A stretch of DNA of 64,000 nt. Origin: DASRHD01 sp035485575. GTDB lineage: Bacteria; Verrucomicrobiota; Verrucomicrobiia; Opitutales; Opitutaceae. The stretch lies in NCBI GenBank assembly GCA_035485575.1, contig DATHNW010000022.1, positions 1 through 64,000 on the forward strand, given 5' to 3'. The position numbers and the translations under genes are program-made. The notes beneath the pieces were generated by a model, which was given only the letters and a program-made list of their open reading frames with translations, did not search any database and had not been told where the DNA came from. The stretch's first letter is position 1, and each line of letters opens with the position of its first letter. Positions 1 to 8,385 of the stretch are shown one piece after another.

Positions 1-2
1 GC

Positions 3-818
3 GCGCAGTCCGCGAAGCGCGAGCCGGAACCGACCGAAGTCGGGGATGCTGACAAACGGGTGAACCAAGCCGAAGTCGTTGCGGGAAAAGACGAATTCGG
101 CGCGGCAGGGTATCCCTGCCGTGGGGAAGGGTGCGGGGAGAAGAGCGGCCTTCGCTACTCCTACTATCGTTGCACGCACAAAAACAAAAAGCGGGGTTGC
201 GAAAGCAGCACCTTCGTCCGCCAAGAGATCTTCGCGGAGGAAGTGAAGCGGAACGTGCGACTGGTGACGCTGCCCGAAGTGTGGAAGGAGCGATTCCTCG
301 CCAAAGTTGAGGTTTGGGAAGCCGAAGGCTTGACGGCCAAGCAAGCGCAGATTGAGCGGCTTCGAGCCGAGTCGATGACCGTCAAATCAAAGATTGATCG
401 TCTCAACGACGGGTTTACCGATGGCTCAATCGATCTTGCCGAGTTCAAGGAACTCAAGAATCCGCTCATCCCAAAGAAGGTCGAATTGGAGGCCAAAATC
501 ATCGCTTTGGAAAAGGCCAAAGCGAATCGGGTTGAACCGCTCCGAAACTGGATTTCAGAGGCCAATCAAGGGGAGAAACTGGTTTCGCAGGAAAATCTTG
601 GAGAAATGAAGTCATTTCTCCAAAAGGTCGGGTTGAACCGCATTTTTCGCGACCAAACCTTAACCGTTTCTTTCATAAAGCCCTGGTCTGCATTGGCCGA
701 AACGAACATGGCCGTGGGCAATACGTCCGAGTTTTCGGACGAATGTGCAAAATGGTGGAGGTGCCGGGAGTTGAACCCGGGTGCCCCTGACCTTCGCGAA
801 CCGCGTCTACCGGTGTAG
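3..818 (+). CDS. Large serine recombinase, C-terminal part (5' end outside window)
   Basis: The frame is open to the left edge, so the N-terminal catalytic domain lies outside and the GTG at 60 is internal. Visible parts are a cysteine-containing recombinase zinc-ribbon (C residues around YPCRGEGCG, YYRC and RGC) followed by a charged coiled-coil helix and a small beta tail (TVSFIKPW). This matches the DNA-binding C-terminus of large serine recombinases, which integrate phage and islands. The last ~22 codons, from WWRCRELNPG on, are the ssrA 3' end read antisense, so the gene's C-terminus lies in the attachment site. The rest of the element should extend leftwards. Confident on family; target specificity is inference. 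Confidence 0.85.
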   Translation, partial: AQSAKREPEPTEVGDADKRVNQAEVVAGKDEFGAAGYPCRGEGCGEKSGLRYSYYRCTHKNKKRGCESSTFVRQEIFAEEVKRNVRLVTLPEVWKERFLAKVEVWEAEGLTAKQAQIERLRAESMTVKSKIDRLNDGFTDGSIDLAEFKELKNPLIPKKVELEAKIIALEKAKANRVEPLRNWISEANQGEKLVSQENLGEMKSFLQKVGLNRIFRDQTLTVSFIKPWSALAETNMAVGNTSEFSDECAKWWRCRELNPGAPDLREPRLPV

Positions 819-1111
819 CATCGACTAGGTCTCGCCGGTGTCATGCGTCAACGCTTGCTCGACGCCGGCCAGCCACCGGGATGAAGGTACGGCCCGCGCG
901 TCGGTGGCAGCCTCGCGGGCTATTCCTGCTATCGACGTTCGCACCGGCTAGCAGGTGTCACCGGGCGGACGAGGCGGCCGTTAATTAGGCCGCCAGAGGC
1001 ATTGCTTCGTATTTGCCGTTTATTTGTTTTCGAAGGGAGATTAACGAGCGGCCTTCGGCGCTCGACAGGCAGCGGCGCACTCCAACCAAGGGTCGAATCC
1101 AGAACACCCCC
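753..1111 (-). ncRNA. ssrA: tmRNA (transfer-messenger RNA)
   Basis: On the minus strand the RNA starts GGGGGTG...TGGATTCGACC and ends with a T-arm (GGTTCAACTCCC) and CACCTCCACCA. The 5' GGGGGTG (1111-1105) pairs over 7 bp (one G-U) with the 3' strand at 757-763, leaving discriminator A and an encoded CCA, 359 nt in total. The tag reading frame ends at a TAA at 985-987 and encodes ...NGKYEAMPLAA. The resume codon falls near nt 89 of the RNA; which codon it is cannot be fixed by eye. tmRNA rescues stalled ribosomes with SmpB. A recombinase gene overlaps its 3' end. Confidence 0.95.
985..1020 (-). other. tmRNA proteolysis-tag reading frame (NGKYEAMPLAA)
   Basis: Reading the minus strand from 1020 gives AAC GGC AAA TAC GAA GCA ATG CCT CTG GCG GCC TAA. 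The tag ends in LAA, as expected for a ClpXP/ClpAP degron, but has an MP pair where many tags have an alanine-type residue before LAA. One more residue may precede it. The upstream codon here is ATA, an unusual resume codon, so the true resume position is uncertain. Confidence 0.7.
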
Positions 1112-1237
1112 AAAGTAACCAGCCCTGCGACAAGCCAAGGGCGATTGGTGTGCAAACCAGTACAAAGAACGAATTGGACACCATGCCGCAGGCCGGGGCC
1201 GAAAGCAAGCCGGGTGAGAAGCCGGCCTCGGGCCGAG
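1112..1237. promoter_or_regulatory. Intergenic region: ssrA promoter side and end of the TPR gene
   Basis: This 126-bp gap carries the start region for ssrA on the minus strand. A weak -35-like TTGGCT and -10-like TACTTT can be read just upstream of nt 1111. A short inverted repeat (GCCGG, 8-nt loop, CCGGC) close to the end of the upstream TPR gene could be a weak terminator, but it has no clear T-tract. Both assignments are tentative. Confidence 0.3.
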
Positions 1238-3085
1238 TCATCTTTGGGCCGCTTGCCACTGTTCCACCGCCTGCTGCGCCGGCTCGATGCCGGGCTTCAG
1301 GCGCAGAGCGGCTTCAAAATGAACCATCGCTTCGGACAAGCGCCCGGGACTGTTCATGAGCGCGATTCCAAGATTATTCTGCGCTTCCGGGTAATCGGGC
1401 TTGAGCCGGACCGCCGCTTCAAAATGGGCGATGGCTTCGGGCAGCCGCCCCTGGCTGGCGAGGGCGATGCCCAGGCTGTTGTGCGCGCCCGCGTAATCCG
1501 GGTTGAGTTGCAGCGCGGCTTCAAAATGAGCGATGGCTTCCGGCAACCGCCTCTGGCCGGCCAGGGCGACCCCGAGGTTGTTGTGCGCTTCCGGATAATC
1601 GGGCTTCAGGCGCAAGGCCGTTTCGTACTCGGCCATGGCTTCCGGCGTTTGCCGCATTTTTTCGAGGGCGATGCCGAGATTGTTATGCGCTTCGGGATAA
1701 TCGGACTTGAGGCGCAGGGCTTCCTGATAATGTGCCATGGCCTCGGTGAGCCGGCCATCTTCGCGCAAGGCATTGCCCAGATTGTTATGGGCAATGGGAT
1801 TGTCCGGTCGCTTGGCCGTCGTATCGGCCCAAATGGCCACCGCGCTGCGGTAATCTTCGTTGCGCCGGGCCGTCGCCCAGCCCAGTCCCGCGGCGAGCGC
1901 GAGAAATACCACCGCGCTTTTTCTCCCAGCTAAAAGGTAAAGGCCCAGCACGATCGGCACGATCACTGCGGCCAGCGACAGGTACATGCGATACTCCACG
2001 ATCATTTGGAGGGTGCCGGGCACCAGGGAAGTCGGTGCGAGCATCGCGAAAAACCATGCGCCCAGGAATCCGATGGCAGGCCATCGCCACAGGGCAATCA
2101 CTGTCCCGGCGACGAGCAGCACCACGATGATCGCAGCTGGAGCCACCTCGCCGGCGCGTTGCACCCAGAAAGTTCCATATTCGAAAACCAGCGGATGCGG
2201 CCAGAATGACAGCCGGAGATAATGCGCGACGGCTTCAAACTGTGTCAGTGCGTAGGCCCACCAGCTGACGCCAACATTAAACCCTGCGGTTCCGCCGCGG
2301 TTGCCGCCGGTACTGAAAACCAGGTAGCCGAGCAGCAGCCACGTGGCTGCCAATCCCAGATAGAGCCGCCAGCGCTGCCGGCACGCTTCGCGAAACGACC
2401 CGGCCCCAAACGTGCGATCATAAAGCAGGACCATCAGCGGCGCCGAGACCATCACCTCCTTGGTCGCCATGCCCAGAAGGCAGCAGGCCACGGCAGCCAG
2501 CGGCCAGAAAACGGACCGGCCTTGGTCAACGCTGCGAACAAAGCAATACAGCGTAAGTAGATAGAACAGCCCCATCAGCGACTCGGCTCGCTGGACGACA
2601 TACGTCACAGCCTGGGTTTGCAACGGATGCACGATCCAGAGCACGGCGACCGCCAAAGCCAGAGGCAGTGCCGCAGCGCCGAACCGTTCGCGCAGGGCCG
2701 GTCGCAGCAAGGTTCGTCGCACTATCCCCAACAACGCCAGCCCCGCGAGGACATGAATTGCCAGGTTCAGCGCATGGTAGGTCCCCACGTCGGTTCCGCC
2801 CAAGGCATAATTGATGGCCAGCGAGAGATTGAGCATGGGCCGGCCGCTGACCGTCATGCCTCCCGGCGGCGGTAACAGTGCCGACCAAAGGTGCCGGATA
2901 GTCGAGTTTTCCAGGATCACTGGCTTGTCATCAAAGATGAAAGGCCCGGAAAAGCTGTTGTGATACGCGGCGAAAGCCGCGAGCACCACGACAACGCCCG
3001 CCAGCAGAGGCGCCCAGCGGGCGGGCGGGGCAGCGCGAGGGGTGGGAGGCGCAACCGGTTTCACGACAGGGAAATTTCTTCCCAC
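1238..3085 (-). CDS. TMTC-like polytopic membrane protein with C-terminal TPR repeats
   Basis: The 615-residue protein has a hydrophobic N-terminal two-thirds with many membrane segments, the first at about residues 25-42. An FDD motif follows at 51-53 in the first periplasmic loop, the position of the acidic catalytic motif of GT-C glycosyltransferases. Residues from about 428 to 600 form five near-identical 34-residue TPRs (AHNNLG...A.AHYEAALRLKPDYPE). This layout matches the TMTC/DUF1736 family, whose eukaryotic members are O-mannosyltransferases. The bacterial role is unproven; protein glycosylation in the inner membrane is the reasonable guess. The repeats are also visible as ~100-bp DNA periodicity. 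Confidence 0.8.
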   Translation of the reverse strand: MGRNFPVVKPVAPPTPRAAPPARWAPLLAGVVVVLAAFAAYHNSFSGPFIFDDKPVILENSTIRHLWSALLPPPGGMTVSGRPMLNLSLAINYALGGTDVGTYHALNLAIHVLAGLALLGIVRRTLLRPALRERFGAAALPLALAVAVLWIVHPLQTQAVTYVVQRAESLMGLFYLLTLYCFVRSVDQGRSVFWPLAAVACCLLGMATKEVMVSAPLMVLLYDRTFGAGSFREACRQRWRLYLGLAATWLLLGYLVFSTGGNRGGTAGFNVGVSWWAYALTQFEAVAHYLRLSFWPHPLVFEYGTFWVQRAGEVAPAAIIVVLLVAGTVIALWRWPAIGFLGAWFFAMLAPTSLVPGTLQMIVEYRMYLSLAAVIVPIVLGLYLLAGRKSAVVFLALAAGLGWATARRNEDYRSAVAIWADTTAKRPDNPIAHNNLGNALREDGRLTEAMAHYQEALRLKSDYPEAHNNLGIALEKMRQTPEAMAEYETALRLKPDYPEAHNNLGVALAGQRRLPEAIAHFEAALQLNPDYAGAHNSLGIALASQGRLPEAIAHFEAAVRLKPDYPEAQNNLGIALMNSPGRLSEAMVHFEAALRLKPGIEPAQQAVEQWQAAQR

Positions 3086-3151
3086 AAGGCCGGCGGCGGC
3101 GCCACTGAAAAAGCCGGCGGCCGGTAGATCAAGCCGCGATCCGGCTGGCGC

Positions 3152-4138
3152 TCACTTTGACAGAAGGTCGGCGACGAGGGATTTTTCCTCTTTGAGCTCG
3201 GCTTCGGTCGCGGCGATTTTCGTTTTGCTGAAGTCGCTGAGCGGCACACCGGACACAATGCTCCATTTCTCGCCGTCGCTGCGGATGGGATAGCTGAAGA
3301 TCAGGCCTTTCTCGATGCCGTAGCTGCCGTCGCTGCAAACGGCGACGCTGAACCAGTCGCCCGCGGGTGTGGGCGTGGTGAGCGCGCGCACGGTGTCCAC
3401 GACGGCATTGGCGGCGGAGGCGGCGGAGCTTACGCCGCGGGCCTCGATGATGGCCGCGCCGCGTTTCTGCACGATCGGGATGAAGGTGTCCTTGAACCAC
3501 GCTTCATCCTTGACGGCGGTGGACGCGGGCTGGCCGTTGATCTTTGCATTGGCGAAATCAGGATACATCGTGGAGCTGTGGTTGCCCCAGATGGCGAGGT
3601 GGGTGACCGCCGTGATGTCGGCGCCGGCCTTCTTGGCGAGCTGAGTCTTGGCGCGGTTCTGGTCGAGCATGGTCATGGCGAACCAGCGATCGGCGGGGAC
3701 GCCCTGCGCGTTGTTCATGGCGATGAGGCAATTCGTATTGCACGGGTTGCCGACGACGAGCACGCGCACATCGCTCGCGGCATGCTTGGCAATGGCCTGC
3801 CCCTGGCCGGTGAAAATCCGGCCGTTGATGCCAAGGAGGTCCTTGCGTTCCATGCCGGCCTTGCGCGGGACGGAGCCGACGAGCAGCGCCCAGTTGACAC
3901 CCTTGAAGCCTTCCTCGAGCGAGGCGGTGGGTACGATGCCCTTGAGCAGCGGAAAGGCGCAGTCATCGAGCTCCATCACGACGCCATTGAGCGCCTTGAG
4001 CGCGGGCTCGATCTCGATGAGATGGAGGATGACGGGCTGGTCGGCGCCGAACATGGCGCCGGAAGCGATGCGAAAAAGGAGGGAGTAGCCGATCTGGCCG
4101 GCGGCGCCGGTCACGGCGACACGGATGGGGGATTTCAT
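3152..4138 (-). CDS. mdh: Malate dehydrogenase
   Basis: A 328-residue NAD-dependent dehydrogenase of the TCA cycle, interconverting malate and oxaloacetate. It has the Rossmann motif GAAGQIG (11-17), substrate arginines in PRKAGMERKDLL (about 92 and 98), LDQNR (158-162) and the catalytic histidine in WGNHSSTMYPD (His187). Length and motifs fit the cytosolic-type/Thermus-like MDH group. It lies 66 bp upstream of the TPR membrane gene on the same strand. The ATG is directly followed by a typical beta-strand start (KSPIRVAVTGAAG). Confidence 0.95.
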   Translation of the reverse strand: MKSPIRVAVTGAAGQIGYSLLFRIASGAMFGADQPVILHLIEIEPALKALNGVVMELDDCAFPLLKGIVPTASLEEGFKGVNWALLVGSVPRKAGMERKDLLGINGRIFTGQGQAIAKHAASDVRVLVVGNPCNTNCLIAMNNAQGVPADRWFAMTMLDQNRAKTQLAKKAGADITAVTHLAIWGNHSSTMYPDFANAKINGQPASTAVKDEAWFKDTFIPIVQKRGAAIIEARGVSSAASAANAVVDTVRALTTPTPAGDWFSVAVCSDGSYGIEKGLIFSYPIRSDGEKWSIVSGVPLSDFSKTKIAATEAELKEEKSLVADLLSK

Positions 4139-4249
4139 GGATGGAAGAGAATTGCAGCAAAAGGCACGGAAGAAGTTGCTGGAAGCAAAATTTTCGAAAC
4201 AACGAAGCCCCTATGGCGGGGAACCGGCGTACGGGGACAGAAAGCCGGA

Positions 4250-6034
4250 TCAGGGCCCTGCCAGCACGCCGTCGAATGACCAGGCGGTGGGGGAGAGGTT
4301 TTGCTGGGTGGTCGCGCCCGGGTGCGAGAGGATCGTTGCGGTCATGGTGGTGGCGTCGTCGGTGATGTCGGTGCCGGATCCCGGATCGACGGCAAAATCG
4401 AGCGTCGTGCCGATATGTACAGGCTGGAGAAAATCGAAACCATAGCTGATGGCCTGGCCATGGCCGAGGAGCTTGCGGAAAAGCGGCAGGCCGTTGACGA
4501 GTATGCGGACACCGACGCCGTCGCCGCCCTCGCCGCATTGGAAACTGCCGGTGATGTGAACCGTGCCTTCGACCGTGCTCGTCCAGCGGCGCACGGCCGA
4601 CACGGGCCAGCCGCTGGTTAGAGACGGATGCTGGTCGCCGGGCGTGACGTCGTTGTAGGCATACTGGTTCGACCATATCTCTGTCCAGTCGGTGACGGTA
4701 TATGTGATCATCGGCTGGAAGTTCGTGCCGGAGCCGATGAAAGAGCCGAATGACCAGCCATTCTGCCCTTGCGTGCCCGTGAAGCCATGATCCGAATCCG
4801 TCAGAGCGGTCTCGGTATCGGCGGCCGGCGCGGGCAGTCCCCGTAACGAGCCCTCGACGAAGACGGGCTGATCGGTGAGTGCGAACGTGGCCGGCGCGCC
4901 GAGTTGTTTCCCAACCATGCTAATCATGCACGCATAGCCGGAGAGGTTCACCGTCGCTGGCTTCAGAGCCCAGAGCACGCGGACTTCCGTCCCGTCGGGG
5001 CGGACAAAGAGGATGGAATAGATGTTTGGATCGGTGACTTCACGGCTTATGCACTTCGCGCCAGCGAGCTCGTTGATAAGAGTCTGCATGGCGTAGGCGG
5101 AAAGCTTGGGCGTGGCCGTGGCGGTGGTGAGGCCGAGCGTGAAGTCGTCATAATCGCGCAGGAGATACCAATAGACGCGCTCGACCCCGGCCGAGAGCAG
5201 CAGCGCATAGGCGCGCACAAGAAATTTTGCCTGCACGGCTTGGTCGATGAACATTTCGCCCTCTCCGGGGTTTTGCTGGATGCCCCAGCCGACCTCGGTG
5301 ACCCAGATGGGCTTTGACTGTCCATTATTATATTTCTTCACCAGGGCCTGCAGGGTGCTGATGTCGTTCTCAATGCCTTCCGGCGCAGAATTATAGCGAT
5401 AGGGGTGGACGGACAGGACGTCCATCGAGGCCAGCGCGCCATTCTGCATCAAATTTTCCCAATAGGGCAGCGGCGTCTCGATGGTGGCGCCGCCCACCAC
5501 GATCACGTCCGGCCGCGCGGCCTTGATCTGGGTATACGCCTGCTTGAGCATCTTCGCATAGGTGCCGGCCCGGTCGGTCGTCGCCGGCCCTTGGCAGAAG
5601 GTGCCATTGTATTCATTCCATATCTCCACGGCCTTGATCTGGCTTCCATAATGGCTGAGCACCTGCACGCCGTACCGGCCATAGGCGGCCATGGCTTCAT
5701 CCGTGTAAGGCGTCATTCCGCCATCGTAATTCGAATTTTCGAAGCCGAGCACAATCAAGGGGGAGATGCCGGCCTGCTTTAAGGTGGACATGTAGCTGTC
5801 GTAGGCATCCGGGAAGACGTATGAGCCCTTTTGCGGCTCGACGACGTTCCAATAAAGCTCATCCCGGACGCTGCTGATGGAGCGGATGCTGGCGATCCAG
5901 GCCCAGTCGGGCGTCCACCCCTGCGCGAAATGGGTCATCACGCCGAAACGCGGATCGGATGCGCCCGCTTTCGACGATTGCATGATCAAAGTGCCGCCCA
6001 AAGAAAAAAACAAGACAGTGCGGGTGAAAAGCAT
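4250..6034 (-). CDS. Exported clan-A glycoside hydrolase (GH39/GH5-like)
   Basis: 594 residues with an N-terminal hydrophobic segment (about 5-20) consistent with a signal peptide. A TIM-barrel glycosidase domain follows, with the acid/base WNEYN (Glu141) and the likely nucleophile WVTEVGW (Glu246), the two-glutamate pattern of clan GH-A retaining enzymes. The C-terminal ~200 residues are beta-rich and look like a non-catalytic sugar-binding or jelly-roll domain. It probably acts outside the cytoplasm on plant or microbial polysaccharide; the substrate cannot be read from sequence. The nearest family label is GH39-like, and PslG-type or GH5-like enzymes are alternatives. Confidence 0.75.
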   Translation of the reverse strand: MLFTRTVLFFSLGGTLIMQSSKAGASDPRFGVMTHFAQGWTPDWAWIASIRSISSVRDELYWNVVEPQKGSYVFPDAYDSYMSTLKQAGISPLIVLGFENSNYDGGMTPYTDEAMAAYGRYGVQVLSHYGSQIKAVEIWNEYNGTFCQGPATTDRAGTYAKMLKQAYTQIKAARPDVIVVGGATIETPLPYWENLMQNGALASMDVLSVHPYRYNSAPEGIENDISTLQALVKKYNNGQSKPIWVTEVGWGIQQNPGEGEMFIDQAVQAKFLVRAYALLLSAGVERVYWYLLRDYDDFTLGLTTATATPKLSAYAMQTLINELAGAKCISREVTDPNIYSILFVRPDGTEVRVLWALKPATVNLSGYACMISMVGKQLGAPATFALTDQPVFVEGSLRGLPAPAADTETALTDSDHGFTGTQGQNGWSFGSFIGSGTNFQPMITYTVTDWTEIWSNQYAYNDVTPGDQHPSLTSGWPVSAVRRWTSTVEGTVHITGSFQCGEGGDGVGVRILVNGLPLFRKLLGHGQAISYGFDFLQPVHIGTTLDFAVDPGSGTDITDDATTMTATILSHPGATTQQNLSPTAWSFDGVLAGP

Positions 6035-6107
6035 ACGCCACTATCGGTCGCACGGTCGTGCGCTTGAAACGCCGTGTCTTCAAAAAAACTTGAAAATGCG
6101 AAGGCCT

Positions 6108-7163
6108 TCAACCGAACCGCGGCGCAAGGGCAGCATGCACCTCGCACACGAGGGCTTCCGTGGTGTCCCAGTCGATGCACGCATCGGTGATGCTCACGCC
6201 GTAGCGGAGTTTTTCGAGTGGTTGGGGGAAGGGCTGGGTGCCGGCGAAGAGGTTGCTCTCGATCATCGCGCCCATGATCGAGGTGTTGCCGGCGGCGATT
6301 TGCGCGAGAAGGGAGCGCATCACCTCAGGCTGGCGCTCGGGCTGCTTGGCGGAGTTGTCGTGCGAGCAATCCACGAGGATCGATTTCAGCAGGCCGGCCT
6401 TGGCGAGGAGTTGCTCGGTCTGTGCGATGTGCGCGGTTGAATAATTCGGGCCCGAGCTGCCGCCGCGCAGCACGATATGGCAGTTCGGATTGCCGCGGGT
6501 GACCACGGCGGAGGCCGCGCCGTCGAGGTTGATGCCGAGAAAGGTGTGCGGTTGCGCGGCGGCCTTGATGGCGTTGATGGCAGTCTGGATCGAGCCGTCG
6601 GTGCCGTTTTTGAAACCGAGCGGCATGGAGAGGCCGGAGGCCATCTGGCGGTGCGTCTGCGACTCGGCCGTGCGCGCGCCGATGGCGGACCAGCAGACGA
6701 GGTCGGCGATGTATTGCGGCGTGATGGGGTCGAGCAGCTCCGTGGCGGTGGGCAGGCCGAGGTCGAGCACGTCGCGCAGGAAGGTTCGCGCGAGCCGCAG
6801 GCCGGCGGCGATGTCGTGCGAGCCGTCGAGATGGGGATCCATGATGAGGCCCTTCCAGCCGACGGTGGTGCGCGGCTTTTCAAAATAGACGCGCATCACG
6901 ATCTTCACGCGGTCGGCCACGGTGCGGGCGAGTGCGGCCAGGCGCTGGGCATAATCGCGGCCCGCCGCGACGTCATGGATGGAGCAGGGGCCGACGATGA
7001 GCAGGTGGCGCTTGTCGTCGGTGAAAATGATGCGGTGGATTTCCTCGCGCGCGTGGGTTACAAACTCGGCCTGGCGTTCGCTTTTGGGCAGTTCGGCCAG
7101 AAGCTGCGCAGGCGAGGGAAGGGCACGCGTCTCGACGACGTTGATGTCAGAGGTTTTTTGCAC
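6108..7163 (-). CDS. aroG: 3-deoxy-7-phosphoheptulonate synthase (DAHP synthase, class I AroG type)
   Basis: 351 residues. It catalyses condensation of PEP and erythrose-4-phosphate, the first step of the shikimate pathway. Family signatures are VGPCSIHD, MRVYFEKPRTTVGWKG, LPTATELLDP, SAIGARTAESQTHR, GFKNGTDG, LRGG and DCSHDNS. GTG at 7163 is the start. Upstream on the same strand lies a rho-independent-terminator-like hairpin (7248-7287) about 85 nt before the start, suggesting that transcription into this gene may be attenuated. aroE, another shikimate gene, lies at 10492-11409. Confidence 0.95.
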   Translation of the reverse strand: MQKTSDINVVETRALPSPAQLLAELPKSERQAEFVTHAREEIHRIIFTDDKRHLLIVGPCSIHDVAAGRDYAQRLAALARTVADRVKIVMRVYFEKPRTTVGWKGLIMDPHLDGSHDIAAGLRLARTFLRDVLDLGLPTATELLDPITPQYIADLVCWSAIGARTAESQTHRQMASGLSMPLGFKNGTDGSIQTAINAIKAAAQPHTFLGINLDGAASAVVTRGNPNCHIVLRGGSSGPNYSTAHIAQTEQLLAKAGLLKSILVDCSHDNSAKQPERQPEVMRSLLAQIAAGNTSIMGAMIESNLFAGTQPFPQPLEKLRYGVSITDACIDWDTTEALVCEVHAALAPRFG

Positions 7164-7247
7164 AAAGGGCCAAACTGCGGAGTGAGTTGGCGCGGGGCAA
7201 GTCCTTCGTCATGGTGCCTCAACCGGCCGAAGAGCTTCGTTTTGGGC

Positions 7248-7328
7248 AAAAAGAGAGGCGGGTCGCCTACCCCTAAGCGACCCGCCCATTGCTTTCTTAG
7301 TTACCCCAAAACTCCCGCTAGGCGGGAG
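7248..7328 (-). ncRNA. Structured RNA element, copy 1: hairpin, TTGGGGTAAC box, terminator with TTAGGGGT loop
   Basis: Read on the minus strand: a 7-bp hairpin (7312-7328), a 4-nt linker TTTT, the box GGGGTAAC, a 13-nt spacer, then a 10-bp stem (7257-7266 with 7277-7286) closing a 10-nt loop TTAGGGGTAG, followed by TCTCTTTTT. Copy 2 at 16331-16434 keeps box, loop, stem length, linker length and tail while all stem sequences differ. That is the signature of a conserved RNA fold rather than copied DNA. Here it sits between divergent ygfZ and aroG, so it is either an attenuator leader for aroG or a free-standing small RNA. I do not recognise it as a known family. Confidence 0.6.
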
Positions 7329-7343
7329 AAGTGAAAGTGATGA

Positions 7344-7376
7344 TTGAAGAGATAAGACTGTGACTGTTATAGTCAA
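7344..7376. promoter_or_regulatory. Overlapping divergent promoter candidates for ygfZ and aroG leader
   Basis: On the plus strand TTGAAG (7344-7349), an 18-nt spacer and TATAGT (7368-7373) form a plausible sigma-70-type promoter for ygfZ. On the minus strand TTGACT (7376-7371) is a good -35 with a weaker TTATCT about 15 nt further on, which would start RNA just before the hairpin/box element. The two sites overlap, so they may exclude each other. Confidence 0.4.
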
Positions 7377-7433
7377 GGGAAGTTCTCACAATTTTTTGAA
7401 AAAACGCGCAAGTTGATTATTTAAAACAATTAA

Positions 7434-8333
7434 ATGCCAATTAAAGAAAGATTTTCAGCCGTTGCCCACCTCTGGAGGCCCGCCGCCTGTTTGCGGGTAA
7501 CTGGACCGGATGCTTTCGATTTTTTACAAGGCCAGTTCACCAATGATCTGCGCGGACTCGCGCCGCCAGCGGCGATTTACGGACTTTGGCTCAATCAGAA
7601 GGGCCGGGTGCTCGCCGACAGCTTTGTGCTGCGCACCGGACCGGAAGCTTTTGTGGTGGTCAGCTATTTTTCGCCGGCGGCGGTGCTGCGCGAACGGCTT
7701 GAGGCCTATGTCATCGCAGACGACGTGATCATTGCTGATGAAACGGCAGAGTGGGCGGGGCTGGCTCTGGTGGGGGCGGACGCAGAAGCGACCGCTGCGA
7801 AATTCGAGGCGCCCCGGCGCCTGGCTGGCCGGCGCACAGCGGAGCCGGCGGTGGAGCTTTTGTTCGCCGCCGGCCAGGTGCCGGAAATCGAGGCACAGAT
7901 CGATGCACTGTCGCTGCCGCGGTCTTCGGCGGATGACATGGAGCGCTTGCGTATCCGAACAGGCATTACAGCGGTGCCGCGCGATCTCGGGCCGGGCGAC
8001 CTGCCGAACGAGGGGGGGCTTGAGGCCGGGGCGATCTCCTACACGAAAGGCTGCTATCTCGGGCAGGAGGTCATGGCGCGGCTGAAGTCGATGGGCCGGG
8101 TGCGCCGGCGCCTGGTGCGCGTGGCCGGCGCCGGTGCGCCGCCCGCCGCGCTCGCGCCGCTGTTTCAAGGCGATAAAAAAATCGGCGAACTGCGCTCGGT
8201 TGCGCCGGACGATGGCGGGTTCATCGGCCTCGCCATGCTAACCCTGCTCGGCCTTGATCCGCAGGCGGGGCTTGGGTTGGCGCCCGGAGAGCCGTCGGCC
8301 GTGCGGCTGGCCGAACCAGGCGACGTAGCGTAA
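7434..8333 (+). CDS. ygfZ: YgfZ/CAF17 folate-binding protein
   Basis: 299 residues of the GcvT-fold YgfZ family, which uses tetrahydrofolate and supports assembly or repair of certain Fe-S enzymes such as MiaB. The diagnostic motif KGCYLGQE is present at about 205-212, including the conserved cysteine. The N-terminal GcvT-like folate fold includes DFLQGQFTND and LNQKGRV. The ATG at 7434 has no strong Shine-Dalgarno. galK follows after 52 bp on the same strand. Confidence 0.93.
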   Translation: MPIKERFSAVAHLWRPAACLRVTGPDAFDFLQGQFTNDLRGLAPPAAIYGLWLNQKGRVLADSFVLRTGPEAFVVVSYFSPAAVLRERLEAYVIADDVIIADETAEWAGLALVGADAEATAAKFEAPRRLAGRRTAEPAVELLFAAGQVPEIEAQIDALSLPRSSADDMERLRIRTGITAVPRDLGPGDLPNEGGLEAGAISYTKGCYLGQEVMARLKSMGRVRRRLVRVAGAGAPPAALAPLFQGDKKIGELRSVAPDDGGFIGLAMLTLLGLDPQAGLGLAPGEPSAVRLAEPGDVA

Positions 8334-8385
8334 ACTTGATTTCGCTCGCTCCGGCCGCGCTTTTTGCGCAGGTCAGTTTTTTCGC

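Noticed and set aside
1300..1800. Tandem ~100-bp repeats that could suggest a repeat array or CRISPR
   Set aside because: They are the DNA of five in-frame 34-residue TPR units in the 1238-3085 protein, with no spacer structure.
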